DNA from: Roseibaca sp. Y0-43
GTDB taxonomy: Bacteria > Pseudomonadota > Alphaproteobacteria > Rhodobacterales > Rhodobacteraceae
Reading direction: 5' to 3'
Length of the DNA: 64,000 nucleotides
NCBI RefSeq assembly: GCF_020667835.1
Contig: NZ_JAFMPR010000004.1
Span: 124,001 to 188,000, forward strand
This document shows, in pieces, positions 17,942-26,495 of this stretch. The number at the start of each line of letters is the position of its first letter. Within the stretch, counting starts at the first letter, position 1. The notes beneath the pieces were generated by a model, which was not told the DNA's origin, ran no database searches, and saw nothing but the letters and a program-made list of their open reading frames with translations. Both the position numbers and the translations under genes were made by a program.

Positions 17942-19396
17942 TTAGCCGCGCGGCAAAACGATCCGCGCGCACAGGCCTTGGGGGCGTTGCTCGAATTCCA
18001 GCTCGCCCCCGTGCTGCGCGGCAATCGTGGCGACAATGCTTAGCCCCATGCCGAAGCCGGAAATCGGCGTGCCATCGGCATCGGCAAGGTTCTCGCCGCG
18101 CTGAAACGGGTCGGTCAGGCGGCGCAGGGCATCGGCATCCAGCTCGCGCCCGGCATCCTGCACGTCCAGCAACACGCGTTCAGACGTGGCGCTCAGGGTG
18201 ACATCGGCCCGCCGCCCGTATTTCAGAGCGTTCTCGATCAGGTTGCACAGCGCCCGCTCCAGCGCGAGCGGGCGGCCGGTGAACAGCAATCGGCGCGTTT
18301 CGGGCAGGTTCATGCGGCGACGCCTGCCAAGCGCAAAGACGGTTTGCGCGGTGTCCATGCTGGCGGGCGCGGTAAACGTCATCGTCACGGGGCGGCCGGT
18401 GTCGTGGTAATCATCGACCACGGCCTCGGTCAGCGCGGCAAGGCAAAACTCGCGCAGTGGCTCTGCGGCGATCTCGGCACGGGTGAAGGTCAGAACTTCT
18501 TCGATCATGGCGCCCATGCGGTCCAGATCGGCCTCGAACCGCGCGCGCAGGGTTTCATCCTCGATCAGCGCGGCGCGCAGGCGCAGGCGCGTGGCGGGCG
18601 TGCCAAGGTCATGGCTGACGCCCGACAGCACCATCGCACGCCGCGCGAGCCGCGCGCGTTCATCCGCAAGGTAGCCATTGACTGCGGAAATCGTGGCGCG
18701 CAATTCCTCGGGGCCGGTCAGGGCCATATCGGCGGTGTCGCCGGGGCGGCGGCGCTGCGCCAAGGCTTGGGCAAAGTCGCGAAAACCGCCGGTCATGTCG
18801 GCGGCATGACTGAGCAGCATCATCAGCGCCAGCGCCGCCAGCAAAAGCGCGCCGATGCGCCAGTCGCGCGGTTGCGCATCGCAAGACCAAAGCGGGCTTT
18901 CGGCGCGCCACCATGTGCCGCTATCGGCGCGCAGGAACAAAACCGGGTCAGAGCAAAGCTGCGCGAGGTTGCGCGACAAGGCTGCCATGCCATCATAGGC
19001 ACCGGTCTGGCTGCCCAGGTTGGCCACGGGGTATTGCAGGCTCGGGCTGACCACCTGCACCTGCAACCGCGCGCCGCCGCCCTGTTCGGCCCCGTCCGGG
19101 CCGGGCTGGCGAAACGCGACCGAGGTTATGCGCGAGGACGCGGGCAGCCCCGCGTCATCCGCGCCGGGCGGGGGCGCGCCCGCAGCCGCGCGCCCCAGCG
19201 CGATCAGCCTGACCTCTGGCGGCAGCGGCGCGTCCAGCAGAACGGTTGCGGCCAGAGTGTGGCCCATCTGCGCCGCCCGGTCCAGATGGTCCTGCCACGC
19301 ATGGGTCGAGGACAGCCACAGCCACGCAGCCGCCACACCTGTCGCCATGGCCGCAACGATCCAGATGCTGGCCCAAGCCCGCAGGGTGGTGGTCAT
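17942..19396 (-). CDS. Sensor histidine kinase
   Basis: 484-residue transmembrane kinase: TM1 about 8-30, a periplasmic sensor of about 150 residues, TM2 about 181-197, HAMP-like region, HisKA with His262 in SGVSHDLGTPATR, and HATPase with N box (N385, N389 in LCNLIENALKYG) and G2 box SGFGMGLSIV. The G1 box reads QDAGREL, so the second Gly of DxGxG is missing. It overlaps the response regulator by four bases (ATGA), hence a cognate pair. It is divergent from a glucose/mannose-type importer, which resembles the GtrS-GltR arrangement in pseudomonads. Confidence 0.92.
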   Translation of the reverse strand: MTTTLRAWASIWIVAAMATGVAAAWLWLSSTHAWQDHLDRAAQMGHTLAATVLLDAPLPPEVRLIALGRAAAGAPPPGADDAGLPASSRITSVAFRQPGPDGAEQGGGARLQVQVVSPSLQYPVANLGSQTGAYDGMAALSRNLAQLCSDPVLFLRADSGTWWRAESPLWSCDAQPRDWRIGALLLAALALMMLLSHAADMTGGFRDFAQALAQRRRPGDTADMALTGPEELRATISAVNGYLADERARLARRAMVLSGVSHDLGTPATRLRLRAALIEDETLRARFEADLDRMGAMIEEVLTFTRAEIAAEPLREFCLAALTEAVVDDYHDTGRPVTMTFTAPASMDTAQTVFALGRRRRMNLPETRRLLFTGRPLALERALCNLIENALKYGRRADVTLSATSERVLLDVQDAGRELDADALRRLTDPFQRGENLADADGTPISGFGMGLSIVATIAAQHGGELEFEQRPQGLCARIVLPRG

Positions 19397-20124
19397 GTTT
19401 CCGCCTCGACCGGGCAGGACAGAACATAGCCAATACCGCGCGCGGTTCGGATCAGAGTGGGATCCTTGGGCGCGTCTTCCAGCTTGCTGCGCAGCCGACC
19501 GACCAGCATGTCGATGGCGCGGCCCTCGGCGGGGTCGGACGCGCCTTCGCCCAGAACGTCCATGGCTTCTGCGATTTCCTCGCGAGAGAGCGGGATTTCC
19601 GGGTTCGCGAGGAACACCTGCAACAATTGCCGCTCGCGCGCTGAGAGCGCGACCTCGTAGCCGCCCGGTGCTTGGGCGCTCGGCTCGCGCGTGTCATAGC
19701 GCCAGCCTGCGAAGCGATAGACACGCGCCTGCCGCCGATAGGCCAGCGATGCCGCGCGCCGTGTGCGCCGCAGCACCGCGCGCACTCGGGCCACCAACAG
19801 ATCGGGGTTGAAGGGTTTGGCGATATAGTCATCCGCCCCCGACCGATAGCCCGCCATGCGATGGTCATCCGCCGACAGCGCCGAGACCATGATGACCGGC
19901 ACATCGTGATCCTTGCGCAATTGCTGGCAGATGCGCAGCCCGCTTTCATCCCCCAGCATGACATCCAGCAAGATCAGGTCCACGCGCCCCGAGTCCATCT
20001 GCTGCAACACGCCCGCGCCGTCATGCGCGCCAACCACGGCAAAGCCGTTGCGCTGCAACCAGCCCACCATCATGGCGCACATCTCCTTGTCGTCATCGAC
20101 CACAAGCAGGCGGGAAATGGCCAT
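19393..20124 (-). CDS. OmpR-family response regulator
   Basis: 243 residues. The receiver domain (1-120) has the acidic cluster D10-D12, phosphoacceptor D54 in DLILLDVML, and K103 in IAKPFNPD. A C-terminal winged helix (about 145-240) of the OmpR/PhoB type ends with RTARGIGYVLSC. Translationally coupled to the kinase gene by ATGA. It is probably the regulator of the divergent sugar importer and of itself, acting at the TGTAACA direct repeats in the 186-bp intergenic region. Confidence 0.94.
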   Translation of the reverse strand: MAISRLLVVDDDKEMCAMMVGWLQRNGFAVVGAHDGAGVLQQMDSGRVDLILLDVMLGDESGLRICQQLRKDHDVPVIMVSALSADDHRMAGYRSGADDYIAKPFNPDLLVARVRAVLRRTRRAASLAYRRQARVYRFAGWRYDTREPSAQAPGGYEVALSARERQLLQVFLANPEIPLSREEIAEAMDVLGEGASDPAEGRAIDMLVGRLRSKLEDAPKDPTLIRTARGIGYVLSCPVEAET

Positions 20125-20180
20125 CTTCGTTCTCCAAGACGCTGTGACTGGATCGGGTTTAGCACCAAGACGCGGGGTTT

Positions 20181-20197
20181 TGTAACAGCCTGTAACA
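20181..20197. promoter_or_regulatory. Tandem TGTAACA repeats: candidate response-regulator box
   Basis: Two exact heptamers TGTAACA start at 20181 and 20191, that is one helical turn apart. Head-to-tail half-sites at 10-bp pitch are the usual target of OmpR/PhoB-family dimers. They lie 57 bp before the response-regulator start and 114 bp before the sugar-binding-protein start, so they could serve both directions. Confidence 0.55.
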
Positions 20198-20310
20198 AGC
20201 GGCCCGAAAATCCGCTCTGCCGCGGGTTCAAGCCTGTTGCACGCGGGCCGGGGGCTGCGCCAAACTTGCCGCGTGTGGCGGATGTCCCGCCTACCATCTG
20301 GGAGGATGAC

Positions 20311-21555
20311 ATGACTATGAAGATGATCCTTGCGACTTCGGTCGCGTCTTTCTGCATGGCTGGCGCTGCGCTGGCAGAGCCGCAGGCAGAAGTTCTGCAT
20401 TGGTGGACCTCGGGCGGCGAAGCCCGCGCCGTGGCCGTGTTGCAGGAAGAATTTGCAAGCCGTGGCGGCAGCTGGACCGACATGCCCGTCGCGGGCGGTG
20501 GCGGCGATGCGGCAATGACCGCGCTGCGTGCCCGCGTGCTGGCAGGCAATGCGCCCACGGCCGTGCAACTGAAAGGCCCGGCCATTCAGGAATGGTATGA
20601 AGAGGGCGTTCTGGCCGACATCTCTGCGGTGGCGCAGGAACAAGGCTGGGCCGATATCCTGCCGGCATCCATCGCAGGCCATATGCAGTGTGAAGGCACC
20701 TGGTGTGCGGCCCCCGTGAACGTGCACCGCGTGGACTGGGTCTGGGCGAACAAGGCCATTCTGGACGAGCACGGCATCGCCATGCCCACCACCTGGGACG
20801 AATTCAACGCCGCCGCCGAAAAGCTGCAAGCGGCTGGCATCACGCCGCTCGCGCATGGCGGTCAGGCATGGCAGGACGCGACCGTGTTCGAAACCGTCGT
20901 GCTGGGCGTTGGCGGGCCAGAGTTCTTCCGCTCGGCGCTGATCGATCTGGACATGGACGCGCTGCAATCCGACACGATGAAAGCGGTGTTCGACCAGATG
21001 CGCACCATGCGCGGCTATGTGGACGCCAATTTCTCGGGCCGTGACTGGAACCTTGCCACCGCGATGGTCATGAATGGCGAAGCCGCCTTCCAGATCATGG
21101 GCGACTGGGCCAAGGGCGAATTCCTGGCCGCGGGCAAAGTGCCGGGCGAGGATTTCCTCTGCGCCTCGACCCCCGGTGACGGCTACCTGTATAACGTCGA
21201 CAGCTTCGCGATGTTCGACGTCGAAGGCGAAGACGCGGTTGCAGGCCAGAACCTGCTGGCAGAGCTGATCGTGGGTCAGAACTTCCAGAAAGTGTTCAAC
21301 CTGAACAAAGGCTCCATCCCGGTGCGTAGCGATGTCGCGCTGGACGAGTTCGACAGCTGCGCCGTTCTGTCGGCAAATGACATGGCGGCCACGTCGGAAG
21401 CAGGCTCTCTGCTGCCGTCCTATGCTCATGGCATGGCGCTGCGCGGTGCGCAGGCTGGCGCGATCACCGATGTCGTGACGGCGCATTTCAACAGCGACAT
21501 GTCGTCGGAAGACGCGGTCGCCATGCTGGCTGACGCGGTCGCAAACTCGATGTAA
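20311..21555 (+). CDS. Glucose/mannose-type ABC transporter substrate-binding protein
   Basis: 414-residue periplasmic sugar-binding protein (SBP_bac_1). Signal peptide about residues 1-22 (ending GAALA). The start of the mature protein, EVLHWWTSGGEARA, and VAGGGGDAAMTALR then KGPAIQEWYEEG resemble GtsA-type glucose/mannose-binding proteins of pseudomonads and related alphaproteobacterial proteins. SD GGAGGA precedes ATG 20311. First gene of a four-gene operon with two permeases and an ATPase, facing a two-component system. Glucose is the best guess; other hexoses or disaccharides are possible. Confidence 0.92.
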   Translation: MTMKMILATSVASFCMAGAALAEPQAEVLHWWTSGGEARAVAVLQEEFASRGGSWTDMPVAGGGGDAAMTALRARVLAGNAPTAVQLKGPAIQEWYEEGVLADISAVAQEQGWADILPASIAGHMQCEGTWCAAPVNVHRVDWVWANKAILDEHGIAMPTTWDEFNAAAEKLQAAGITPLAHGGQAWQDATVFETVVLGVGGPEFFRSALIDLDMDALQSDTMKAVFDQMRTMRGYVDANFSGRDWNLATAMVMNGEAAFQIMGDWAKGEFLAAGKVPGEDFLCASTPGDGYLYNVDSFAMFDVEGEDAVAGQNLLAELIVGQNFQKVFNLNKGSIPVRSDVALDEFDSCAVLSANDMAATSEAGSLLPSYAHGMALRGAQAGAITDVVTAHFNSDMSSEDAVAMLADAVANSM

Positions 21556-21652
21556 GCCAACCGGGCCGGGGAACACGTATTTCCCGGCCCATCCCTTGCC
21601 GCGCCGCGTTGCGTCGCGCGCGCCGCACCCCTCACCCCGAAGGAGGCTTCCC

Positions 21653-22522
21653 ATGCAATGGCTTGAACGCCATGTGCCGAAGCTTGTTCTGGCACCCAGC
21701 TTTATCGCGGCCCTTCTGTTCGTCTACGGCTTTATCGGCTGGACGGCCTGGGTCAGCTTCACCCGCTCGCGCCTGCTGCCGAATTACGACCTGGTCGGCA
21801 CCATCCAGTATGAACGGCTTTTCGCCTCTCCCCGGTGGGAGGTCGCGCTCAACAACCTGTTCGTGTTTGGCGTGCTGTTTATCGGCATTTCCATGCTGCT
21901 GGGCCTGCTGCTGGCCATTTTCCTTGACCAGAAAATCCGCACCGAAGGCGTGCTGCGCACGATCTACCTGTATCCGATGGCGCTGTCGCTGATCGTGACG
22001 GGCACCGCGTGGAAATGGATGCTGAACCCCGGCCTTGGGCTGGAAGCGATGGTGCGCGGCTGGGGGTTCGAGGACTTCACCTTCGACTGGATTACCGATC
22101 CCGACATGGCCATCTATACCGTTGTCATCGCGGGCGTCTGGCAGGCGTCGGGCTTTGTCATGGCGCTGTTTCTGGCCGGTCTGCGCTCGGTCGATGGCGA
22201 GATCATCAAGGCCGCGCAGGTCGATGGTATCCCGACCCACCGCATCTATACCGCGATCATCATTCCCTCGATGGCGCCGATCTTCCTGTCGGCCTTCATC
22301 GTGCTGTCGCATCTGGCGATCAAAAGCTTCGATCTGGTCATCGCACTGACCGGCGGCGGCCCCGGCTACGCGACCGACCTGCCGGCCACCTACATGTATG
22401 CGATGGCGTTTTCGCGCGGAGACATCGGGCAGGCGGCGTCCAGCGCGATGGTCATGATGATGATCGTTTTCGCGATCGTCGTTCCTTACCTCTATTCCGA
22501 ATTGAGGGCGAAAAATGACTGA
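21653..22522 (+). CDS. Sugar ABC transporter permease (MalF/UgpA type)
   Basis: 289-residue inner-membrane permease of the CUT1 sugar importer family, about six hydrophobic segments, with the EAA loop EIIKAAQVDGIPTHRIYTAI near residue 183. The start at 21653 follows AAGGAGG. It overlaps the next permease by eight bases and forms the membrane pair of the importer with it. Confidence 0.95.
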   Translation: MQWLERHVPKLVLAPSFIAALLFVYGFIGWTAWVSFTRSRLLPNYDLVGTIQYERLFASPRWEVALNNLFVFGVLFIGISMLLGLLLAIFLDQKIRTEGVLRTIYLYPMALSLIVTGTAWKWMLNPGLGLEAMVRGWGFEDFTFDWITDPDMAIYTVVIAGVWQASGFVMALFLAGLRSVDGEIIKAAQVDGIPTHRIYTAIIIPSMAPIFLSAFIVLSHLAIKSFDLVIALTGGGPGYATDLPATYMYAMAFSRGDIGQAASSAMVMMMIVFAIVVPYLYSELRAKND

Positions 22523-23405
22523 TGTTCCCTACGCCCCGCCCACCCAGTCGCGCGCGCTGAAAATCGCACTGCGCTGGGGGCTGTATCTGATGCTGACGGT
22601 CTTTGCGCTGTGGTATCTGCTGCCACTATTCGTGATGGTCACGACCTCGCTCAAAAGCCTTGAAGAAATCCGCACCGGCAGCCTGATCGCCCTGCCGCGC
22701 GAGGTGACGCTGGAGGCATGGCGCACCGCGTGGTCGGGTGCCTGCACCGGCATCCAATGCGAAGGGTTGCGGCCCTATTTCTGGAACTCGGTGCTGCTGG
22801 CGGTGCCGGCGGTTCTGATCTCGACCATCCTTGGGGCGATGAACGGTTATGTGGTCGCGCAATGGCGCTTTCGCGGTGCTAATATCATCTTCGCGCTGAT
22901 GCTGTTTGGCTGCTTCATCCCGTTCCAGGTGGTGCTGCTGCCGATGGCGCGCACGCTCGGCATTCTGAATATCGCGGGCACCATTCCGGGGCTGATCTTC
23001 GTGCATGTGATCTACGGGATCGGCTTTACCACGCTGTTTTTCCGCAACTATTACGTGACGATCCCGGCGGAACTGACCAAGGCCGCGAAAATCGACGGCG
23101 CGGGCTTCTTCCGCATCTTCTGGTCCATCTTCCTGCCGCTGTCGCTGCCCATCATCGTGGTCACGGTCATCTGGCAATTCACCCAGATCTGGAACGATTT
23201 CCTGTTCGGGGTGTCCTTCAGCCAGGCTGGAACCCAGCCGATCACGGTCGCGCTGAACAACATCGTCAACTCCACCACCGGCGTCAAAGCCTACAATGTC
23301 GACATGGCCGCCGCGATCATCGCCGCGCTGCCGACCTTGCTGGTCTATGTCGTCGCCGGGAAATACTTCATCCGCGGGCTGACCGCCGGGTCTGTGAAAG
23401 GGTAA
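22515..23405 (+). CDS. Sugar ABC transporter permease (MalG/UgpE type)
   Basis: 296-residue CUT1 permease with about six hydrophobic segments and the EAA loop ELTKAAKIDGAGFFRIFWSI near residue 190. A periplasmic insert early in the protein carries CTGIQCEG, two cysteines that could form a disulfide. Overlaps the upstream permease by eight bases; the ATPase gene starts five bases after its stop. Confidence 0.95.
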   Translation: MTDVPYAPPTQSRALKIALRWGLYLMLTVFALWYLLPLFVMVTTSLKSLEEIRTGSLIALPREVTLEAWRTAWSGACTGIQCEGLRPYFWNSVLLAVPAVLISTILGAMNGYVVAQWRFRGANIIFALMLFGCFIPFQVVLLPMARTLGILNIAGTIPGLIFVHVIYGIGFTTLFFRNYYVTIPAELTKAAKIDGAGFFRIFWSIFLPLSLPIIVVTVIWQFTQIWNDFLFGVSFSQAGTQPITVALNNIVNSTTGVKAYNVDMAAAIIAALPTLLVYVVAGKYFIRGLTAGSVKG

Positions 23406-23409
23406 TTCC

Positions 23410-24507
23410 ATGTCTGCTATTCTAGAGGTCGACGGCCTGTTCAAAAGCTATGGCACGACCGAAATCCTGAAAGACATCAATGTTAGCATCGACAAGGGCG
23501 AATTCCTTGTACTGGTGGGGCCGTCGGGCTGCGGGAAATCGACCCTGCTGAACTGCATCGCGGGCCTGGAGCCGATCTCGGGCGGCTCGATCCGCATCGC
23601 GGGGCAAGACATGACAGAGGTCAGCCCCAAGGACCGCAACATCGCGATGGTGTTCCAAAGCTATGCGCTTTACCCGACCATGTCCGTTGCGCGCAACATC
23701 ACCTTCGGGATGCAGGTGCGCGGCGTGGACAAGGCCACGCAGGCCGCGAAACTGGCCGAAGTGGCGCGGCAATTGCAGATAGAGCCGCTTCTGAACCGCC
23801 GTCCGGGGCAGTTGTCGGGCGGCCAGCGCCAGCGTGTCGCGATGGGGCGCGCCTTGGTCCGTGATCCCGCGCTGTTTTTGTTCGACGAGCCTCTCTCGAA
23901 CCTAGATGCCAAGTTGCGCGTGGAAATGCGCACGGAGATCAAGCGCTTGCATCAGGATTTGGGTGCCAGCATGGTCTATGTGACGCATGACCAGATCGAA
24001 GCGATGACCCTTGCCACCAAGATCGTGGTCATGAAAGGCGGCATCATCCAGCAGATCGGCACCCCGCATGAGATCTATACACGCCCGGCCAATACCTTCG
24101 TGGCCGATTTCATGGGCAGCCCGGCGATGAACCTGATCCCGGCACGGGCGCAGCCCGATGGCACCGGCAGCATGATCGAGATCGCCCGCGATGGGGCCGA
24201 TCCCTTGCGGCTGCATGACCCGCGCCCGTCGGGCGTGTCGGGCGATATCTTGCTGGGGTTGCGGCCCGAAGACATGCACGAAGCCAGCAAACGGCCGGGC
24301 GAGGCGTCGCAAGCCGGAGAGGTGCGGATCGAAGTGGTCGAACCCGCCGGGGCCGACACGTTCGTGGTGGCCCGGCTGGGTGGCAAGGAAGTCACCTCGC
24401 GGCTTTCGGCGGATACCTTGGCACGGGCGGGCGAGACTTTGGAATTCCGCTTCGATCTGTCGAAAGCGTCCTATTTCGCGCCGGAAACCGGCGAACGGTT
24501 GGGCTAA
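23410..24507 (+). CDS. Sugar ABC transporter ATP-binding protein (MsmK/UgpC type)
   Basis: 365 residues. ABC domain: Walker A GPSGCGKST near residue 37, signature LSGGQRQRVAMGRA near 135, Walker B LFLFDEPLSNLD, and switch His in YVTHDQIEAM. The C-terminal OB-fold regulatory domain (about 240-365, TOBE type) is typical of CUT1 ATPases that can be inhibited by regulatory proteins. Last gene of the importer operon. Confidence 0.95.
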   Translation: MSAILEVDGLFKSYGTTEILKDINVSIDKGEFLVLVGPSGCGKSTLLNCIAGLEPISGGSIRIAGQDMTEVSPKDRNIAMVFQSYALYPTMSVARNITFGMQVRGVDKATQAAKLAEVARQLQIEPLLNRRPGQLSGGQRQRVAMGRALVRDPALFLFDEPLSNLDAKLRVEMRTEIKRLHQDLGASMVYVTHDQIEAMTLATKIVVMKGGIIQQIGTPHEIYTRPANTFVADFMGSPAMNLIPARAQPDGTGSMIEIARDGADPLRLHDPRPSGVSGDILLGLRPEDMHEASKRPGEASQAGEVRIEVVEPAGADTFVVARLGGKEVTSRLSADTLARAGETLEFRFDLSKASYFAPETGERLG

Positions 24508-24842
24508 AACCCCGACCGTTTGCAAGCTACGGGTCGCGTGAGGCGGTGCCAATATCGCCGCGTCGCCTGCGACTGCGCTTTTTGAAAAATAGGCGGGCGC
24601 CTATGCTGCGATTTGGCTCTCGCCGTTGTGCGGTGCCGGTATCGGGCGGCTCTGTTCCCTGATCTGACTGTCAGTACGGCCATACTGCGCTCGCCTGTGC
24701 ACCGCTTGGCCCGTGCTACCTGCCTTGTGCCGGTTGGCGCATGTCGCTTGGCGGCGACATCTTTCGGCAGGCTTACGGGGCGGTTTGGCTGCGCTGCCCT
24801 GCCTTCCCCGACGCGCGAGGCAGGGTTGGCACAACGCTTGCA
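24508..24842. other. Gene-free stretch between the sugar importer and the flagellar block
   Basis: About 335 bp between two convergent operons. It contains three dyads: 24589-24604 (ATAGGCG arms, 2-nt centre), 24741-24760 (ATGTCGC/GCGACAT, 6-nt loop) and 24797-24825 (CCCTGCC/GGCAGGG, 15-nt loop). None is followed by a T-run, so they are weak terminator candidates. A sigma-54-like element sits at the right edge. I see no credible gene. Confidence 0.6.
24827..24841 (+). promoter_or_regulatory. Sigma-54-like promoter element facing into the flagellar block
   Basis: TGGCAC-AACGC-TTGC matches the -24/-12 consensus, with the GG and GC dinucleotides correctly spaced. It points right, into the end of the DUF1217 gene on its antisense side, so no protein gene lies downstream in that direction. 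Chance occurrence cannot be excluded. Confidence 0.3.
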
Positions 24843-25646
24843 TTACCCGGCGCGCAGGTTCGACAAGAGCGTCAGGGCCACGGCGGCCCCACTCATCCCG
24901 GCCTGGGTCTCTCGCAGCTGGTCCATCAGCAGAAAGCGTTGCGTGATCTTTTCAACCATCTCGGGCGCCGCCAGTTCGCGCATATCATCGGTGCCGAACC
25001 TTTTGGACACAGCGCTTTGCAGACGTTTGACCTGCTCGTCGATGTCCAGCGCGGCAAACTCCTTCGGCAGGCCCAAGGCGGTTTCCATCACCCGCCGCGT
25101 CGGCGGGTCGCCCAGGACCTGATACCAGCGCGCCGTGTCGGAGCGCAGGCTGTCGGCGATTTCCGGCATCTTCCGGGCAAAGGCGAGCGAGAAGCGCATG
25201 GTCTCGTCGCTGTTGCCAACGGCCACTTCGAATTCCGACGCCTGGTAACGGCGCGCAAGGCTCTCGGCCAGACCGGCGGCGGGCGTGCCCGTGCCACCCG
25301 GAGCGAGATGCGCCATCTCTTGCGCGAGCGCGAGGTAGCGCTTGTCCGCCAGACGGTTGGCCAAGGCAGAGCGGTCACTCACGCCATCGGTGATAACCTT
25401 GCGGATAAAGGCCCGATTGTCGAGGTCATCCTGAAGCCCGAAAGCCCCCAAGACGACTGATAGTGCCCGCCTGTTTCCGACCAGGTCATCGGCGGTGTTG
25501 ATCTTGCCGAAATCCCGAATGAACGAATTCGTGGCTTGTTCGACCGCGGGGCTGCGGGCAAAGCTCTCTTGCTGGCGGACCTGGGTGCGTTTCAGAAACT
25601 CCCAGCCAACGACCCCTCCGACCGGAATGATCGGCTGAAAGCTCAT
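24843..25646 (-). CDS. DUF1217 flagellar-locus protein
   Basis: 267-residue, mostly helical, soluble protein of the DUF1217 family, which in alphaproteobacteria is almost always found in flagellar clusters. No signal peptide or enzyme motif. Recognisable parts are the N-terminal GWEFLKRTQ segment and FGLQDDLDNRAFIRKVITDG. Overlaps flbT by four bases (ATGA) and is the last gene of flgJ-like to DUF1217 on the minus strand. Role in flagellar assembly unknown. Confidence 0.85.
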   Translation of the reverse strand: MSFQPIIPVGGVVGWEFLKRTQVRQQESFARSPAVEQATNSFIRDFGKINTADDLVGNRRALSVVLGAFGLQDDLDNRAFIRKVITDGVSDRSALANRLADKRYLALAQEMAHLAPGGTGTPAAGLAESLARRYQASEFEVAVGNSDETMRFSLAFARKMPEIADSLRSDTARWYQVLGDPPTRRVMETALGLPKEFAALDIDEQVKRLQSAVSKRFGTDDMRELAAPEMVEKITQRFLLMDQLRETQAGMSGAAVALTLLSNLRAG

Positions 25647-26047
25647 ACCCGTTGCGCGGCCAGTAGCCGTGCCTCTCGTGGCAGCAAATTGCGCAGCGCC
25701 TTCAGCGTTTGGTAATATTCGCCCGCCAGCGCGGCATTTGTCGCGTCATTCAGGTGGCGGCTGCTGTCGATATCCAGGAAAACCTGGCTGAGCTGTTCGA
25801 TCGCGCGCAGAAGCGGTTTCTGCAACTCCTCGGGCGCTCCATCGCCGGACAAGATAAGCTGCGCCAGATAGCAGGTTCGCTTTACGGGCGTCTTCGCGTC
25901 ATCGGGATGGATTGCATCGCGCAAGCGCAGCACGTTCGCGTTGGGAGTCTTGATCGACAAGCTTGTGCGCTTGTCGCCGTTTTCGATAATCGCGCCATTC
26001 AGCAAAACGCGTTCGCGTGGGGCAAGACGAATGACAAGGCCGGTCAT
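25643..26047 (-). CDS. flbT: Flagellin synthesis regulator FlbT
   Basis: 134 residues. FlbT binds flagellin mRNA leaders and represses flagellin translation until the hook is complete, as shown in Caulobacter. Family features seen: LAPRERVLLNGAIIENGD near the N-terminus, CYLAQLILSG in the middle and LNDATNAALAGEYYQTLKALRNLLPRE at the end (split here by the family's helical turn). Coupled by ATGA to both neighbours, flaF upstream and DUF1217 downstream. Its likely target is the flagellin gene immediately upstream. Confidence 0.93.
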   Translation of the reverse strand: MTGLVIRLAPRERVLLNGAIIENGDKRTSLSIKTPNANVLRLRDAIHPDDAKTPVKRTCYLAQLILSGDGAPEELQKPLLRAIEQLSQVFLDIDSSRHLNDATNAALAGEYYQTLKALRNLLPREARLLAAQRV

Positions 26048-26421
26048 GATAGATCTCCTTGACCTTTCAGGCCGCGCATGATCGCGATGTTGAGGTCGAT
26101 CAGAACCTCTGCATCGGCCATGCCCTTCACCACGGCATCGGTGTGATTGAGCGTGAATTGCGCAAGGCCCAACAATTGTGCCCGCAAGCCATCGGGAAGC
26201 TGGTTACCGGGATTGGCAAGGTCGAAGGCCAGCTCGCTCCATAATTTGCGGTTCTGATGAAGTGCCGAGACGAGCTGCGGGAAGCTTTTCGAGCCACCGG
26301 CCCGTGCATCGCGCAATCTGGCTGTGATCTGGGCGAAGACGTCATATTCGATCGAGCGTGGCGTCTTGTGAGCATTTGTCGGTGTGCCGTAGGCGGCAAG
26401 CGCCTTTGCATGGGCGTTCAT
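26044..26421 (-). CDS. flaF: Flagellar biosynthesis regulator FlaF
   Basis: 125-residue cytosolic helical protein of the FlaF family, needed for flagellin synthesis or secretion and acting opposite to FlbT. Typical motifs are AYGTPTNAHKTPRSIEYDVF near the N-terminus (family core) and ALHQNRKLWSELAFDLA. The gene follows flagellin by 74 bp, with a strong stem-loop between them, and overlaps flbT by four bases. Confidence 0.93.
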   Translation of the reverse strand: MNAHAKALAAYGTPTNAHKTPRSIEYDVFAQITARLRDARAGGSKSFPQLVSALHQNRKLWSELAFDLANPGNQLPDGLRAQLLGLAQFTLNHTDAVVKGMADAEVLIDLNIAIMRGLKGQGDLS

Positions 26422-26459
26422 TCGCTATCCCCTGAAATCTGTTCCAAAGTCACGAGCGG

Positions 26460-26485
26460 GTGGGCCCCCAAAGAAGGAGGCCCAC
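26460..26485 (-). terminator. Strong stem-loop between flagellin and flaF
   Basis: On the minus strand GTGGGCCTCC pairs with GGGGGCCCAC (one T-G pair) around a TTCTTT loop. It lies 10 nt after the flagellin stop and before flaF. There is no T-run, so it may protect the flagellin mRNA 3' end or attenuate readthrough to flaF-flbT rather than terminate fully. Confidence 0.5.
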
Positions 26486-26495
26486 GCCTGGTCTG

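Noticed and set aside
17170-18036. Possible secreted repetitive protein on the minus strand opposite the cytochrome linker
   Set aside because: Its repeats come from the Ala/Glu/Pro-rich linker codons of the real plus-strand cytochrome gene.
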